Shown piece after piece: positions 17,937 through 25,239 of a stretch of 64,000 nt of DNA; within the stretch, counting starts at the first letter, position 1; each line of letters opens with the position of its first letter. The translations under genes were made by a program, and so were the position numbers. Under the pieces are notes generated by a model. That model saw only the letters and a list, made by a program, of their open reading frames with translations. It did no database searches and had not been told where the DNA came from. Where the stretch lies: positions 25,268 to 89,267 of the forward strand of contig CAAGCO010000004.1 of NCBI GenBank assembly GCA_900768345.1. Reading direction: 5' to 3'. Source of the DNA: Bacilli bacterium (lineage in GTDB: Bacteria > Bacillota_I > Bacilli_A > RF39 > UBA660).

Positions 17937-18951
17937 TAGTTTTATGTTATATAAAAGTTTGTATAAACTAGATAATGTTAAAATAAAAAATATAAAAGAT
18001 AATACAATTAACTTTATATTATTTGATTCTGATTTAAATTTTTATATGATATGTGATAATAGTATTCCAAGTTATTCTTTTGATTTAAATCTTGGAATTA
18101 TAGATTTGATTAAAAATATAGAACAAACATATAAAGTTAAAGTTTTAAATTATTTGCCCGTTTGTTATGCGAATGGAAAGTCATTAATAATGGCTTGTAA
18201 AATTTCATCTAATAATAGTAGATACTTGAAAGAAATTGATAATGATATATATAATAATGTAACTCTAATAATTAAAAATAAGGCTGATTATTATTCTGAA
18301 GAATATGATGATGAGAGTGTACTTATTGAAAAATATCATCGTAGATATAAGATATATAATAAATATATAAAAAAGATATTTCTAACTGAGAAAAAAAGAA
18401 AGAAGAAAGAATTTCAATCTTTAATTAAACGGTTATGTGGAGAGTATAATTCTATAATAGATATTTCTTGTGGTGATAATTTAGATATTTATAAAATATC
18501 TAATGAAAATAATGTTGTTGTTTGTAATGATATAAGTTTATATCAGTTAAGATGTTGTGAAGAGAGAAGTAATAATGTTTTATATACGAATGATAATATA
18601 TTAGATTTAAGTTTTAAAAATAATATTTTTGATGTATCTTATTGTAAAAATACACTTCATCATATGAACAATGATGAAGAAATAAATACTCTTTTAAATA
18701 ATATGTATAATATTTCTAATAAATTAGTTATTGTAGAAATTGAAGATCCTAAAAAAGTAGGTGGGTTCTCTAAAATATTGAATAAATATTTATATATTGA
18801 TTATTTAAAAGATGCTGGAAAATATTTTTTAAGTTTTTGTAAGTTTAAGAGAATGATAGATAATAATTTCAAAGATAAATGTAATATAAGCTATTTATCA
18901 TTTGAAAACGTTCTAGGTAATTATATGATTGCAGTTGTAGAAAAGAGGTAG
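17929..18951 (+). CDS. SAM-dependent methyltransferase with N-terminal extra domain
   Basis: A 340-residue two-part protein. The C-terminal half (about 175-335) is a class I methyltransferase: SAM loop IIDISCGDN, acidic end of strand two VVCNDIS, and FDVSYCKNTLHHM, typical of methyltransferase type 11. The N-terminal half (about 1-150) is an alpha/beta region that I do not recognise. The start at 17929 was chosen because AGAGG lies 9 bases before it; an in-frame ATG at 17884 lies deep inside the LysR gene. The substrate is unknown. Coupled to LysR and followed two bases later by the CYTH gene. Confidence 0.75.
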   Translation: MNDSFMLYKSLYKLDNVKIKNIKDNTINFILFDSDLNFYMICDNSIPSYSFDLNLGIIDLIKNIEQTYKVKVLNYLPVCYANGKSLIMACKISSNNSRYLKEIDNDIYNNVTLIIKNKADYYSEEYDDESVLIEKYHRRYKIYNKYIKKIFLTEKKRKKKEFQSLIKRLCGEYNSIIDISCGDNLDIYKISNENNVVVCNDISLYQLRCCEERSNNVLYTNDNILDLSFKNNIFDVSYCKNTLHHMNNDEEINTLLNNMYNISNKLVIVEIEDPKKVGGFSKILNKYLYIDYLKDAGKYFLSFCKFKRMIDNNFKDKCNISYLSFENVLGNYMIAVVEKR

Positions 18952-18953
18952 TT

Positions 18954-20036
18954 ATGGGTAGTAGAATTGAAACTGAAAAGAAATATTTTTGTATTAATAA
19001 TAGAGAATTACTTGAAAAAATAAATATGCTTGATTATAGACTTGTTAGTGAAGGTAATGAAATTGATGAATATTTTACTGATATAAATAGTGAATATATT
19101 AAAAAGAGAACTTGTCTTAGAATTAGAAAAAGTAATAATAATATGGAAATAACATTTAAAGGAAAATCTAAAGATTTTACTAGTTCTTTTACTAAATTAG
19201 AATCAAACTTTAAAATGGATCCTCAAAACTATGATAATTTTGTTAATTTGTTTTCTATGTTAGGATATTATAGTTATACAGTTGTTAATAAAAATAGATA
19301 TACATATCAATTAAAAGATAATGATTATACTTATAGTATTATGGTTGATAATATTGAGGATTTGGGTGGTTTTGTTGAATTTGAAATTGTTTGCGAGGAT
19401 AAAATAGTAGATGAGGATGTTTTAAGAAGCAAATTAAATCAGTTTGTATCTTTGTTTTCTAGTTTAAATTTGGAAGAAGCTAAACTTCCTTATAGAGATT
19501 TTGTTGCTATAAAAAAATATAATGATATGTTGCCTATTAAAAATATAAAAGGTGTACATATTAATTTAGATGAATTCTTAAAAAGCTATGAAAAGAATTT
19601 TTATAGTTATTATAAATTAGTTATGAAGAAAGAGTTTAATACATCTCTTAAATGGAAAGAATTTAAAGGTGATATATATAATTCTATGATAAATCCAGAT
19701 ATAGAGCATAAATTTAATACTTATTTTGATAATTTAAGAATTCAAGATGGTATGTTTATGGTACTTTTTGAATTATTAAAACAAATTAAAAATTTAGGTT
19801 TAGAAATAGTGTTATCTACTAATACAAATGAAACTTTCATAAATAGTTTAGTTTCTAAAATGTCTCAAAATACAATAGATAAAATTATATATTTAAATAA
19901 TAATAAATCTATTTATAATGAATTATCTAAAAATGGTGTAAATATAAAAGAATATTTTAATGTGTCTAAATATAGTTTAAAAGAAACTGATTCATTACTT
20001 TTGATTATAATAAATAATTTTGGTATAACTAAATAA
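18954..20036 (+). CDS. CYTH-domain protein with degenerate HAD-like C-terminal domain
   Basis: Residues 1-190 form a CYTH (class IV adenylate cyclase / triphosphatase) domain. The diagnostic ExExK is E6-x-E8-x-K10, and further tunnel residues follow in CLRIRKS, MEITFKGKS, NRYTY and FVEFEIVCE. CYTH enzymes act on triphosphates such as thiamine triphosphate, tripolyphosphate or ATP. The C-terminal half (about 195-360) has a HAD-like rhythm: VHINLDEFL where DxDGT would be, and IVLSTNTNE at the place of motif II. The first catalytic Asp seems replaced by Asn, so this half is probably not a working phosphatase. Last gene before a strong terminator. Confidence 0.75.
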   Translation: MGSRIETEKKYFCINNRELLEKINMLDYRLVSEGNEIDEYFTDINSEYIKKRTCLRIRKSNNNMEITFKGKSKDFTSSFTKLESNFKMDPQNYDNFVNLFSMLGYYSYTVVNKNRYTYQLKDNDYTYSIMVDNIEDLGGFVEFEIVCEDKIVDEDVLRSKLNQFVSLFSSLNLEEAKLPYRDFVAIKKYNDMLPIKNIKGVHINLDEFLKSYEKNFYSYYKLVMKKEFNTSLKWKEFKGDIYNSMINPDIEHKFNTYFDNLRIQDGMFMVLFELLKQIKNLGLEIVLSTNTNETFINSLVSKMSQNTIDKIIYLNNNKSIYNELSKNGVNIKEYFNVSKYSLKETDSLLLIIINNFGITK

Positions 20037-20082
20037 TAACTTAATATAAATATATTTTTGAATAATTATTAATTATAGTGAA

Positions 20083-20120
20083 ATAACTAAAACTTATTAG
20101 AAGTTTTAGTTATTTTTATT
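20083..20120 (+). terminator. Terminator of the LysR-methyltransferase-CYTH operon
   Basis: Perfect 13-base-pair stem ATAACTAAAACTT / AAGTTTTAGTTAT with loop ATTAG and a T-rich tail. No clear sigma-A promoter can be read in the remaining 65 bases before the SDR gene, so read-through or an atypical promoter may drive it. Confidence 0.9.
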
Positions 20121-20187
20121 ATGAAAATTATGTATTTTTCTTTTTAATTAATTGGTCATATACTTGAATTAGAAAGGAGAAAAAATT

Positions 20188-20904
20188 ATGATAAGGAAAA
20201 CTATTGTTATAACAGGTGGAGCCAGTGGAATCGGGAAAAGTATTTCTTTATTATACTTAGAAGATAACTATAATGTTTGTATAATCGATAATTCTACTGA
20301 TTCATCAAATAATTTAAATGAAGATGCTGATTATTATTATGGTGATATTTCTAATGAATTTCAAATGAGAAATGTTTTTAAATCTATTGGCGATAAATAT
20401 GGAAGTATTGATGTTCTTGTTAATAATGCAGGTAAACAAAAAATATCTTCTTTTGAAAATATGTCTATTAGTAGCTTTAAAGATATTGTAAATAATAATC
20501 TTAATGGAATGTTTATTTGCACTAAGTTAGCTTATAAATATATGAAGAATGGTTCTAAAATACTTAATATATTATCTGTCCATCATTTTAAACCGAGGGT
20601 AAATAAATATCATTACGATGTGTCTAAAGCTGGAATAAGTTTGCTAACTAAAGAATTAGCATTGGAACTTGCTTCTAAAAATATTACTATTAATTCACTT
20701 TCTTTTGGAGCAGTAAAAACAAGTATGAATAAGGAATGGTTAGAAAATAGTGAAGAAGTAGATAAAGTTATTTCTAAAGTTCCATTAAAGATTATATTTG
20801 AACCTGATGAGATTGCTATATTTGCTAAAAACGTACTTGACTTGTTTGCTTCATACACTACTGGTAGTGACTTTATCATTGATGGTGGAAGAAGTTTGGT
20901 ATGA
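20188..20904 (+). CDS. Short-chain dehydrogenase/reductase
   Basis: A classical SDR of 238 residues that oxidises or reduces an alcohol/carbonyl with NAD(P). It shows the Rossmann glycine motif TGGASGIG near the N terminus, the NNAG motif, a catalytic Ser in ILSVHHF, and YxxxK as Tyr143 to Lys147. An Asp at the end of strand two (IIDNS) suggests NAD rather than NADP. The C-terminal GSDFIIDGGRS is typical of sugar and polyol SDRs. It heads a run of tightly packed genes, and its stop overlaps the kinase start as ATGA. Confidence 0.9.
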   Translation: MIRKTIVITGGASGIGKSISLLYLEDNYNVCIIDNSTDSSNNLNEDADYYYGDISNEFQMRNVFKSIGDKYGSIDVLVNNAGKQKISSFENMSISSFKDIVNNNLNGMFICTKLAYKYMKNGSKILNILSVHHFKPRVNKYHYDVSKAGISLLTKELALELASKNITINSLSFGAVKTSMNKEWLENSEEVDKVISKVPLKIIFEPDEIAIFAKNVLDLFASYTTGSDFIIDGGRSLV

Positions 20905-21902
20905 TGAATGATTTTAAAAAAACTAAAAAAATTGAAACTACTAAGGGTGAATTTGGATTTTGCAAATATAACGGAAATAGATACTTTTACAAGAAAGTAA
21001 ATAATGAGTCTATTGAAATTAACAGATATAAAATTTTATCTAATCATTATAAAGTTCCAAGATTAATTGATTCATTTGATAATATTATTATTTATGAATT
21101 AAATGAATCATTAATTGAACGTACAATTCATGAATATCTTTATAAAGAAAATATAAATTTTGATGTTAATAATATTCTTAAGCAATACAAAAATAATTTG
21201 GAGTTTGCTTGTTTAATATCTGAAGAAAAACTTATCAATAAAAAGTTTTATGGTGATAGAGTAGATTATTTAAAAAAATATTTGAATGATAAAATATTTA
21301 ATAAAGTTTATATTTATAATTATAAAGAATATGATATTAATAAAATATTAAATGAAACTATTGATAATATTTCTTTTAGCAAAAAACTATATTCATTTAT
21401 AACAAATGGGGATCCTACTGATACTAATATTTCCGTTGATGGTTTTTTTTCTGATTATGAATGTGCCGGATTTAATAGTATTGTTGGAGAAATTGCTATA
21501 TTTGTCATTTCAATTTTATCACATGGGTCGTATTTTTATCCAAAATATAATAAAAGTGTTTATGCTTTAAGACCTTTTATATTAAAAGAGTATAATAAAT
21601 TTAAAATGGTTATTAATAGAAGAAATAATAAAATAGATGGAAAAATTAAAATCTTATTTAAAAATAAAAAACTAATACTTGATTATTTAGAATTTTATAA
21701 TGATATATTAAATAATAATATTAAAGATAATGTTAATAAGTATTTAAAGTATTATCTTATTATGAGAGTGTTAACTCCTATTGATGTTCTTAAAATGGAT
21801 GAGTCTGATATAAATACAATAGTTTTTTTAGTAATTATATTTAGTGAAATTAATTCAATTAATGAACTTATAGAATTAGTTAGTGAGTGTGAGTTGTTAT
21901 GA
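20901..21902 (+). CDS. APH/choline-kinase-like phosphotransferase
   Basis: A 333-residue protein kinase-like small-molecule kinase. The catalytic loop is NGDPTDTNI (N169, D171), with Asn in place of the usual His of HGDxxxxN, and the metal-binding segment is SDYECAG (D185, E187). The N-terminal lobe has FCKYNGNRYFYKK, a plausible ATP-binding Lys strand. Family members phosphorylate aminoglycosides, choline, homoserine or sugars; the substrate here cannot be told. Four-base overlaps on both sides (ATGA with SDR and with the cupin gene) indicate strict co-translation. Confidence 0.78.
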   Translation: MMNDFKKTKKIETTKGEFGFCKYNGNRYFYKKVNNESIEINRYKILSNHYKVPRLIDSFDNIIIYELNESLIERTIHEYLYKENINFDVNNILKQYKNNLEFACLISEEKLINKKFYGDRVDYLKKYLNDKIFNKVYIYNYKEYDINKILNETIDNISFSKKLYSFITNGDPTDTNISVDGFFSDYECAGFNSIVGEIAIFVISILSHGSYFYPKYNKSVYALRPFILKEYNKFKMVINRRNNKIDGKIKILFKNKKLILDYLEFYNDILNNNIKDNVNKYLKYYLIMRVLTPIDVLKMDESDINTIVFLVIIFSEINSINELIELVSECELL

Positions 21903-22627
21903 AATATTTCGAAATAGGTTATAGTAGTTTATTTAATAAAGAATTATATTTAAATCCTAAAATAAACAAATTATTTAATGAAGTGAATACATATACACTT
22001 AAAAATATTAATAAAGTATGTAAATTATGTAGTAATAAGATATTTAAGGTACCAAGTTATATTAAAGAATGTGCTTGGGGAAATGAAAAAATATTTTTAA
22101 CTTTTTCAAATAAACTATTTAAGATAATTGATACATCTAAAAATGATACTTCGATTCAGTTACATCCAATTAAAAAAGAAATATGGTATCCAATGAAAGA
22201 AAGTATTATAAATGATGGTAAAAAAGATATAGTAGTGAATACTACTGATGAAATAATTATAAAAGAAAATACAGTTCATTCATTAAGAAAAAATTCAGTT
22301 GTCTTTGAAGTACAAGATAATACATTATTTAATCATTTAGAAACAATACGCATTTATGATGTATCTAATAGAGAAATACATGAAGAAAGATTTTATTCTC
22401 ATAATATGCCTATGTTTAGAAATAAAATTAAAATTATTAAAAGAATTAATTCTAAGGGATGTATACTTAAAAGCAATTCATTTATATTTAGTTTTAGTAA
22501 TATAAAAGTTATAAATGATAAAGAATACAAAATCAATAAAAATGAACTTTGGTATTTATCTAAGGGAACTGAAATTCTTGATGATGGAGATTATTTGGTA
22601 ATTAATTGTAAATTCTTTAAAATATGA
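21899..22627 (+). CDS. Mannose-6-phosphate-isomerase-like cupin
   Basis: A 242-residue protein that resembles type I phosphomannose isomerases: CAWGNEKIF near residue 60, then SIQLHP and EIWYPM, which carry the Gln/His/Glu metal ligands in that family, and a later TVHSL...EVQ strand. It is shorter than typical enzymes (about 300-390) and the C-terminal cupin is reduced. It would interconvert a ketose and an aldose phosphate, or simply bind a sugar phosphate. It overlaps the kinase gene by four bases, which suggests that kinase and isomerase handle consecutive intermediates. Confidence 0.72.
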   Translation: MKYFEIGYSSLFNKELYLNPKINKLFNEVNTYTLKNINKVCKLCSNKIFKVPSYIKECAWGNEKIFLTFSNKLFKIIDTSKNDTSIQLHPIKKEIWYPMKESIINDGKKDIVVNTTDEIIIKENTVHSLRKNSVVFEVQDNTLFNHLETIRIYDVSNREIHEERFYSHNMPMFRNKIKIIKRINSKGCILKSNSFIFSFSNIKVINDKEYKINKNELWYLSKGTEILDDGDYLVINCKFFKI

Positions 22628-22634
22628 GGTTGTT

Positions 22635-23249
22635 ATGAAAGTTTTTTATATTTTAAAACCGGATATGCTTAGAAATAGAGATGCTCTTAAATATTATAAG
22701 AATGGAGTTCTTGATAGTTTATTCGTACATGATGCTGAATTCTTTTATATAAGAGATTGGGTAGAATTTTCAAAACTATTATATGATCAAGATGATGGTT
22801 TAACATTAGAACAATTGAAAGAAAAAAGAAGAAAAGTTTTGACTACAATTTTGGGCTATAAAAAGTATTTTGAAGGAGAAAGTGCTGTTCTAAATACGTT
22901 TGAAATACCTGATGATGAAAAATGTTTAAAAGAATTATTTGATTTTAAAAAAAGGCTAAGGCAAATATTTGTATATGGAACAAGTCAGCACTTTGTAAGT
23001 ATTAATGATTCAAGAGTTATTCCTTATGAAAATAAGATTGTTACTTATAATTTAAGCGATTTGGATTTGGAGTTTAGAATTTTACCTTCTAACGCTATTA
23101 TGAATGATAAGAGATTTAATATGATATTTTTTAATAAAATACATTTTCCAGATCCCGATAGTACTTCATTAGGAAAAGATATGAATTTACTTAAAGAATA
23201 TGGTGTTTTTGAAGAAAAAAATAAAATATTACGATTGGAGAAAAGATGA
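22635..23249 (+). CDS. Divergent nucleoside-diphosphate-kinase-like protein
   Basis: A 204-residue protein that begins like NDK (KVFYILKPDMLRN, compare the IKPD strand) and ends with NKIHFPDPDS, where His170 falls where NDK has its phospho-accepting His in NxxHGSDS. The middle differs: it is longer, with an inserted helical stretch, and lacks an obvious NDK Arg/Thr set. Either it moves a phosphate between nucleotides or related triphosphates, or it is an NDK-fold protein with another task. It lies 7 bases after the cupin gene and overlaps the nucleotidyltransferase start. Confidence 0.65.
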   Translation: MKVFYILKPDMLRNRDALKYYKNGVLDSLFVHDAEFFYIRDWVEFSKLLYDQDDGLTLEQLKEKRRKVLTTILGYKKYFEGESAVLNTFEIPDDEKCLKELFDFKKRLRQIFVYGTSQHFVSINDSRVIPYENKIVTYNLSDLDLEFRILPSNAIMNDKRFNMIFFNKIHFPDPDSTSLGKDMNLLKEYGVFEEKNKILRLEKR

Positions 23250-24010
23250 TGGATTACTTGTATACTTTAAAAAAACTTAATAGTGATTACCCTCAAAAAT
23301 ATATAGAACTCATTAATAGAGTAGTTAATTCGATGACTTCTATATTTGATGATAATTTAATTACCATTATATTAGGTGGTTCTGGAGGAAAAGGCAATAT
23401 TATTGATGGGTGGTCTGATATAGACTTATATGTGATTTTAAGAACTTATGATGTGTACGAAATAAGCAATATCACAAAACTTATATCGAAAGAAAAAATA
23501 CATGTTGGAGTTACTTATTACTTACGTGATGAAGTAATTAATAATATTATAGATGCTAAAACAAAAATAATGTTATATGAAAAGCAAACTTATAAAGTTA
23601 ATCCTACGTTATACGGAAATGATACCATATTTAATAAAATTTCTTATAGAGAAGTAAAACAAAATGATAAAAATTCATTTCCAGTAGTACTTCATGATAT
23701 AAGAAGAAGATATATGAATCTTTATATAGATAAAAATGAAAAATTAGAAAAAACATATATAAAAAAATTATTAGTGTTAATTAAATGTATTTTAAATTAT
23801 TATGATATATTTTCTTATGGCTATGATAAAACATTTACTAAATTTAAGTTATTATGTGATTTAAAATATGGTGAGTTGACTAATATATATGATTTTAATA
23901 TAATGAAAGTGATAAATAACGTTAATAATTCTAAAGATGAGGTGTTGAATTTCTCTTATGAATTATTTAAATTAATAGAAAAAAATTTGATTTATGAAGG
24001 AGAATTATAA
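23246..24010 (+). CDS. Nucleotidyltransferase (pol beta superfamily)
   Basis: A 254-residue protein with the minimal nucleotidyltransferase signature: GGS at residues 44-46 (ILGGSGGKGN), then SDID with Asp58 and Asp60 as the metal-binding DxD pair. The rest is helical, as in AadA/KNTase-type enzymes that adenylylate small molecules. The substrate is unknown; context suggests a sugar or polyol phosphate made by its neighbours. It overlaps the NDK-like gene by four bases and its stop shares one base with the Nudix start. Confidence 0.78.
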   Translation: MMDYLYTLKKLNSDYPQKYIELINRVVNSMTSIFDDNLITIILGGSGGKGNIIDGWSDIDLYVILRTYDVYEISNITKLISKEKIHVGVTYYLRDEVINNIIDAKTKIMLYEKQTYKVNPTLYGNDTIFNKISYREVKQNDKNSFPVVLHDIRRRYMNLYIDKNEKLEKTYIKKLLVLIKCILNYYDIFSYGYDKTFTKFKLLCDLKYGELTNIYDFNIMKVINNVNNSKDEVLNFSYELFKLIEKNLIYEGEL

Positions 24011-24408
24011 TGGAAAAAAGAGTTAGTTCGAGAGCAATTATTATTGAGGATGGTAAATTACTTGCGATGTTTAGAAGAAAAATAAAAAAAGATGGTAGTG
24101 TTAAAGAATATTATGTAATACCAGGCGGTGGTCTTGAAGATGGAGAAACATTAGAAGAAAATGTTATCCGTGAGCTTAAAGAAGAATTTAATGTTGATAT
24201 AGAAATTGTTAAATTTTTAAGTACTGAAGAATATGATGATACTATAGCAAACTATTTCTTATGTAAGATAGTTAATGGTACACCTAAGTTAGGTGGAGAA
24301 GAGTTAGATAGAATGACTCCTGAAAATTATTATGAAATTAGATATATTGATTTAAATGATATAGATAATTATGATATAAATGCTAAAGATATAATTAAAA
24401 ATCTTTAA
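24010..24408 (+). CDS. Nudix hydrolase
   Basis: A 132-residue single-domain Nudix hydrolase. The Nudix box is present as GGGLEDGETLEENV then IRELKEEFNV; the metal-binding REXXEE core is intact, but the usual Gly near the box end is Asn. These enzymes cleave nucleoside diphosphates linked to another group. Here it follows a nucleotidyltransferase and an NDK-like protein, so it may turn over or clean up a nucleotide-linked intermediate. The start overlaps the preceding stop by one base behind GGAG. Confidence 0.9.
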   Translation: MEKRVSSRAIIIEDGKLLAMFRRKIKKDGSVKEYYVIPGGGLEDGETLEENVIRELKEEFNVDIEIVKFLSTEEYDDTIANYFLCKIVNGTPKLGGEELDRMTPENYYEIRYIDLNDIDNYDINAKDIIKNL

Positions 24409-24423
24409 TAAAAGGTGTTTATA

Positions 24424-24840
24424 ATGAATGATATTAAAATAGTTGATAGTTTGAGTGCTGAAGATTTATATTCTTTAAGAGAATGTTCTGGTTGGAAATT
24501 ACTTTCAATAGAACAATTAGAAAGAGCTCTTAAAAATACTATGTGTATGGTATCTATTATTAAAGATGATAAATGTATTGCTTGCGGTAGAGTGATAGGA
24601 GACTATAGCGCTAAAGGTGTTCTTTCTGATATATTAGTGCATCCGAATTATCAAAAGAGTGGTTATGGTAAACTAGTAGTAACACATTTATTAAAAAGAA
24701 TTGAAGATGTATTAAATCCCGGAGAGCAATTTCAATTAGAAGCAACTCCTACTTATGGTAACAGAGAATTCTATGTTAAATGTGGAATGAAATATAAACC
24801 TGAAAATCAAGACGGAGTATATGTTTGGATCAAAAAATAA
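24424..24840 (+). CDS. GNAT-family N-acetyltransferase
   Basis: A 138-residue GCN5-related acetyltransferase. The acetyl-CoA-binding segment is SDILVHPNYQKSGYGKLVV (Q/RxxGxG/A type), followed by the C-terminal FYVKCGMKYK strand typical of family members. The ATG at 24424 is preferred over GTG at 24415, which lies inside the AAAGGTG ribosome binding site. It is the last gene of the run starting at 20188, 15 bases after the Nudix gene, and ends at a bidirectional terminator. Confidence 0.88.
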   Translation: MNDIKIVDSLSAEDLYSLRECSGWKLLSIEQLERALKNTMCMVSIIKDDKCIACGRVIGDYSAKGVLSDILVHPNYQKSGYGKLVVTHLLKRIEDVLNPGEQFQLEATPTYGNREFYVKCGMKYKPENQDGVYVWIKK

Positions 24841-24867
24841 AGGCTGTTAATTTTTTAACAGTCTTTA
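24841..24867. terminator. Bidirectional terminator between GNAT and XRE genes
   Basis: Ten-base-pair stem AGGCTGTTAA / TTAACAGTCT (one wobble pair) with a T-rich loop and flanking A/T runs, between two convergent genes. Confidence 0.75.
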
Positions 24868-25140
24868 TTCTCTTTTTTTCTTTTTATTAACTTTTTCAAT
24901 TTTAAGAGTGTATCCTAAAGGTCCTAAGATATCAATCATAGCTTTAATAGTAGGACTATGCATATCACTTTCTATACGTGCTATTTTGACCCTATTTACT
25001 TTAGAATATAAACTTAATAATTCTTGAGTTAGATTATTTTCCTTTCTGAAAGATACAAAATCTTTAATAAATTCTTTATATAATTCTTCAGGTGTTTTAT
25101 CTACCTCAATATAGTTAATATAGTCATACATCTTCTTCAT
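24865..25140 (-). CDS. XRE-type helix-turn-helix regulator
   Basis: A 91-residue DNA-binding protein. After a short N-terminal helix (about 1-35) comes a Cro/C1-type helix-turn-helix (RKENNLTQELLSLYSKVNRVKIARIESD). It ends in a basic KKKKRE tail. The layout resembles HigA-type antitoxins, but no toxin gene is next to it. The start at 25140 was chosen from the promoter: an ideal -35/-10 pair places the transcript start only a base or three before this ATG, while the longer frame starting at 25203 would begin upstream of the promoter. No ribosome binding site is seen. Confidence 0.8.
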   Translation of the reverse strand: MKKMYDYINYIEVDKTPEELYKEFIKDFVSFRKENNLTQELLSLYSKVNRVKIARIESDMHSPTIKAMIDILGPLGYTLKIEKVNKKKKRE

Positions 25141-25149
25141 ATGGCTAAT

Positions 25150-25178
25150 ATTGTAACAAAGTTGATACATTTTGTCAA
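25150..25178 (-). promoter_or_regulatory. Promoter of the XRE gene (minus strand)
   Basis: On the minus strand TTGACA (25178-25173) and TACAAT (25155-25150) with a 17-base spacer. The ATG starts 9 bases after the -10, which implies a nearly leaderless message. It is back to back with the promoter of the acyl-ligase gene, so the XRE protein could control both. Confidence 0.8.
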
Positions 25179-25186
25179 TAAAAATC

Positions 25187-25215
25187 TTTAAATTAAGTAT
25201 CAAAAGTGTTATAAT
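25187..25215 (+). promoter_or_regulatory. Promoter of the acyl-AMP ligase gene
   Basis: Extended -10 TGTTATAAT at 25207-25215, with TTTAAA at 25187-25192 as a weak -35 and a 17-base spacer. Confidence 0.65.
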
Positions 25216-25239
25216 CTAGGCAAATAAAGGGGTGTAAGT

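Noticed and set aside
20188..24840. Aminoglycoside resistance island (APH, nucleotidyltransferase, GNAT together)
   Set aside because: All three enzyme types are present, but they are interlocked with SDR, cupin, NDK-like and Nudix genes, lack mobile-element marks, and base composition equals that of the neighbours. A biosynthetic unit is more likely.
24865..25140. XRE gene as antitoxin of a toxin-antitoxin pair
   Set aside because: The layout resembles HigA, but no RelE/HigB-type gene is adjacent on either side; the neighbours are a convergent GNAT and a divergent acyl ligase.
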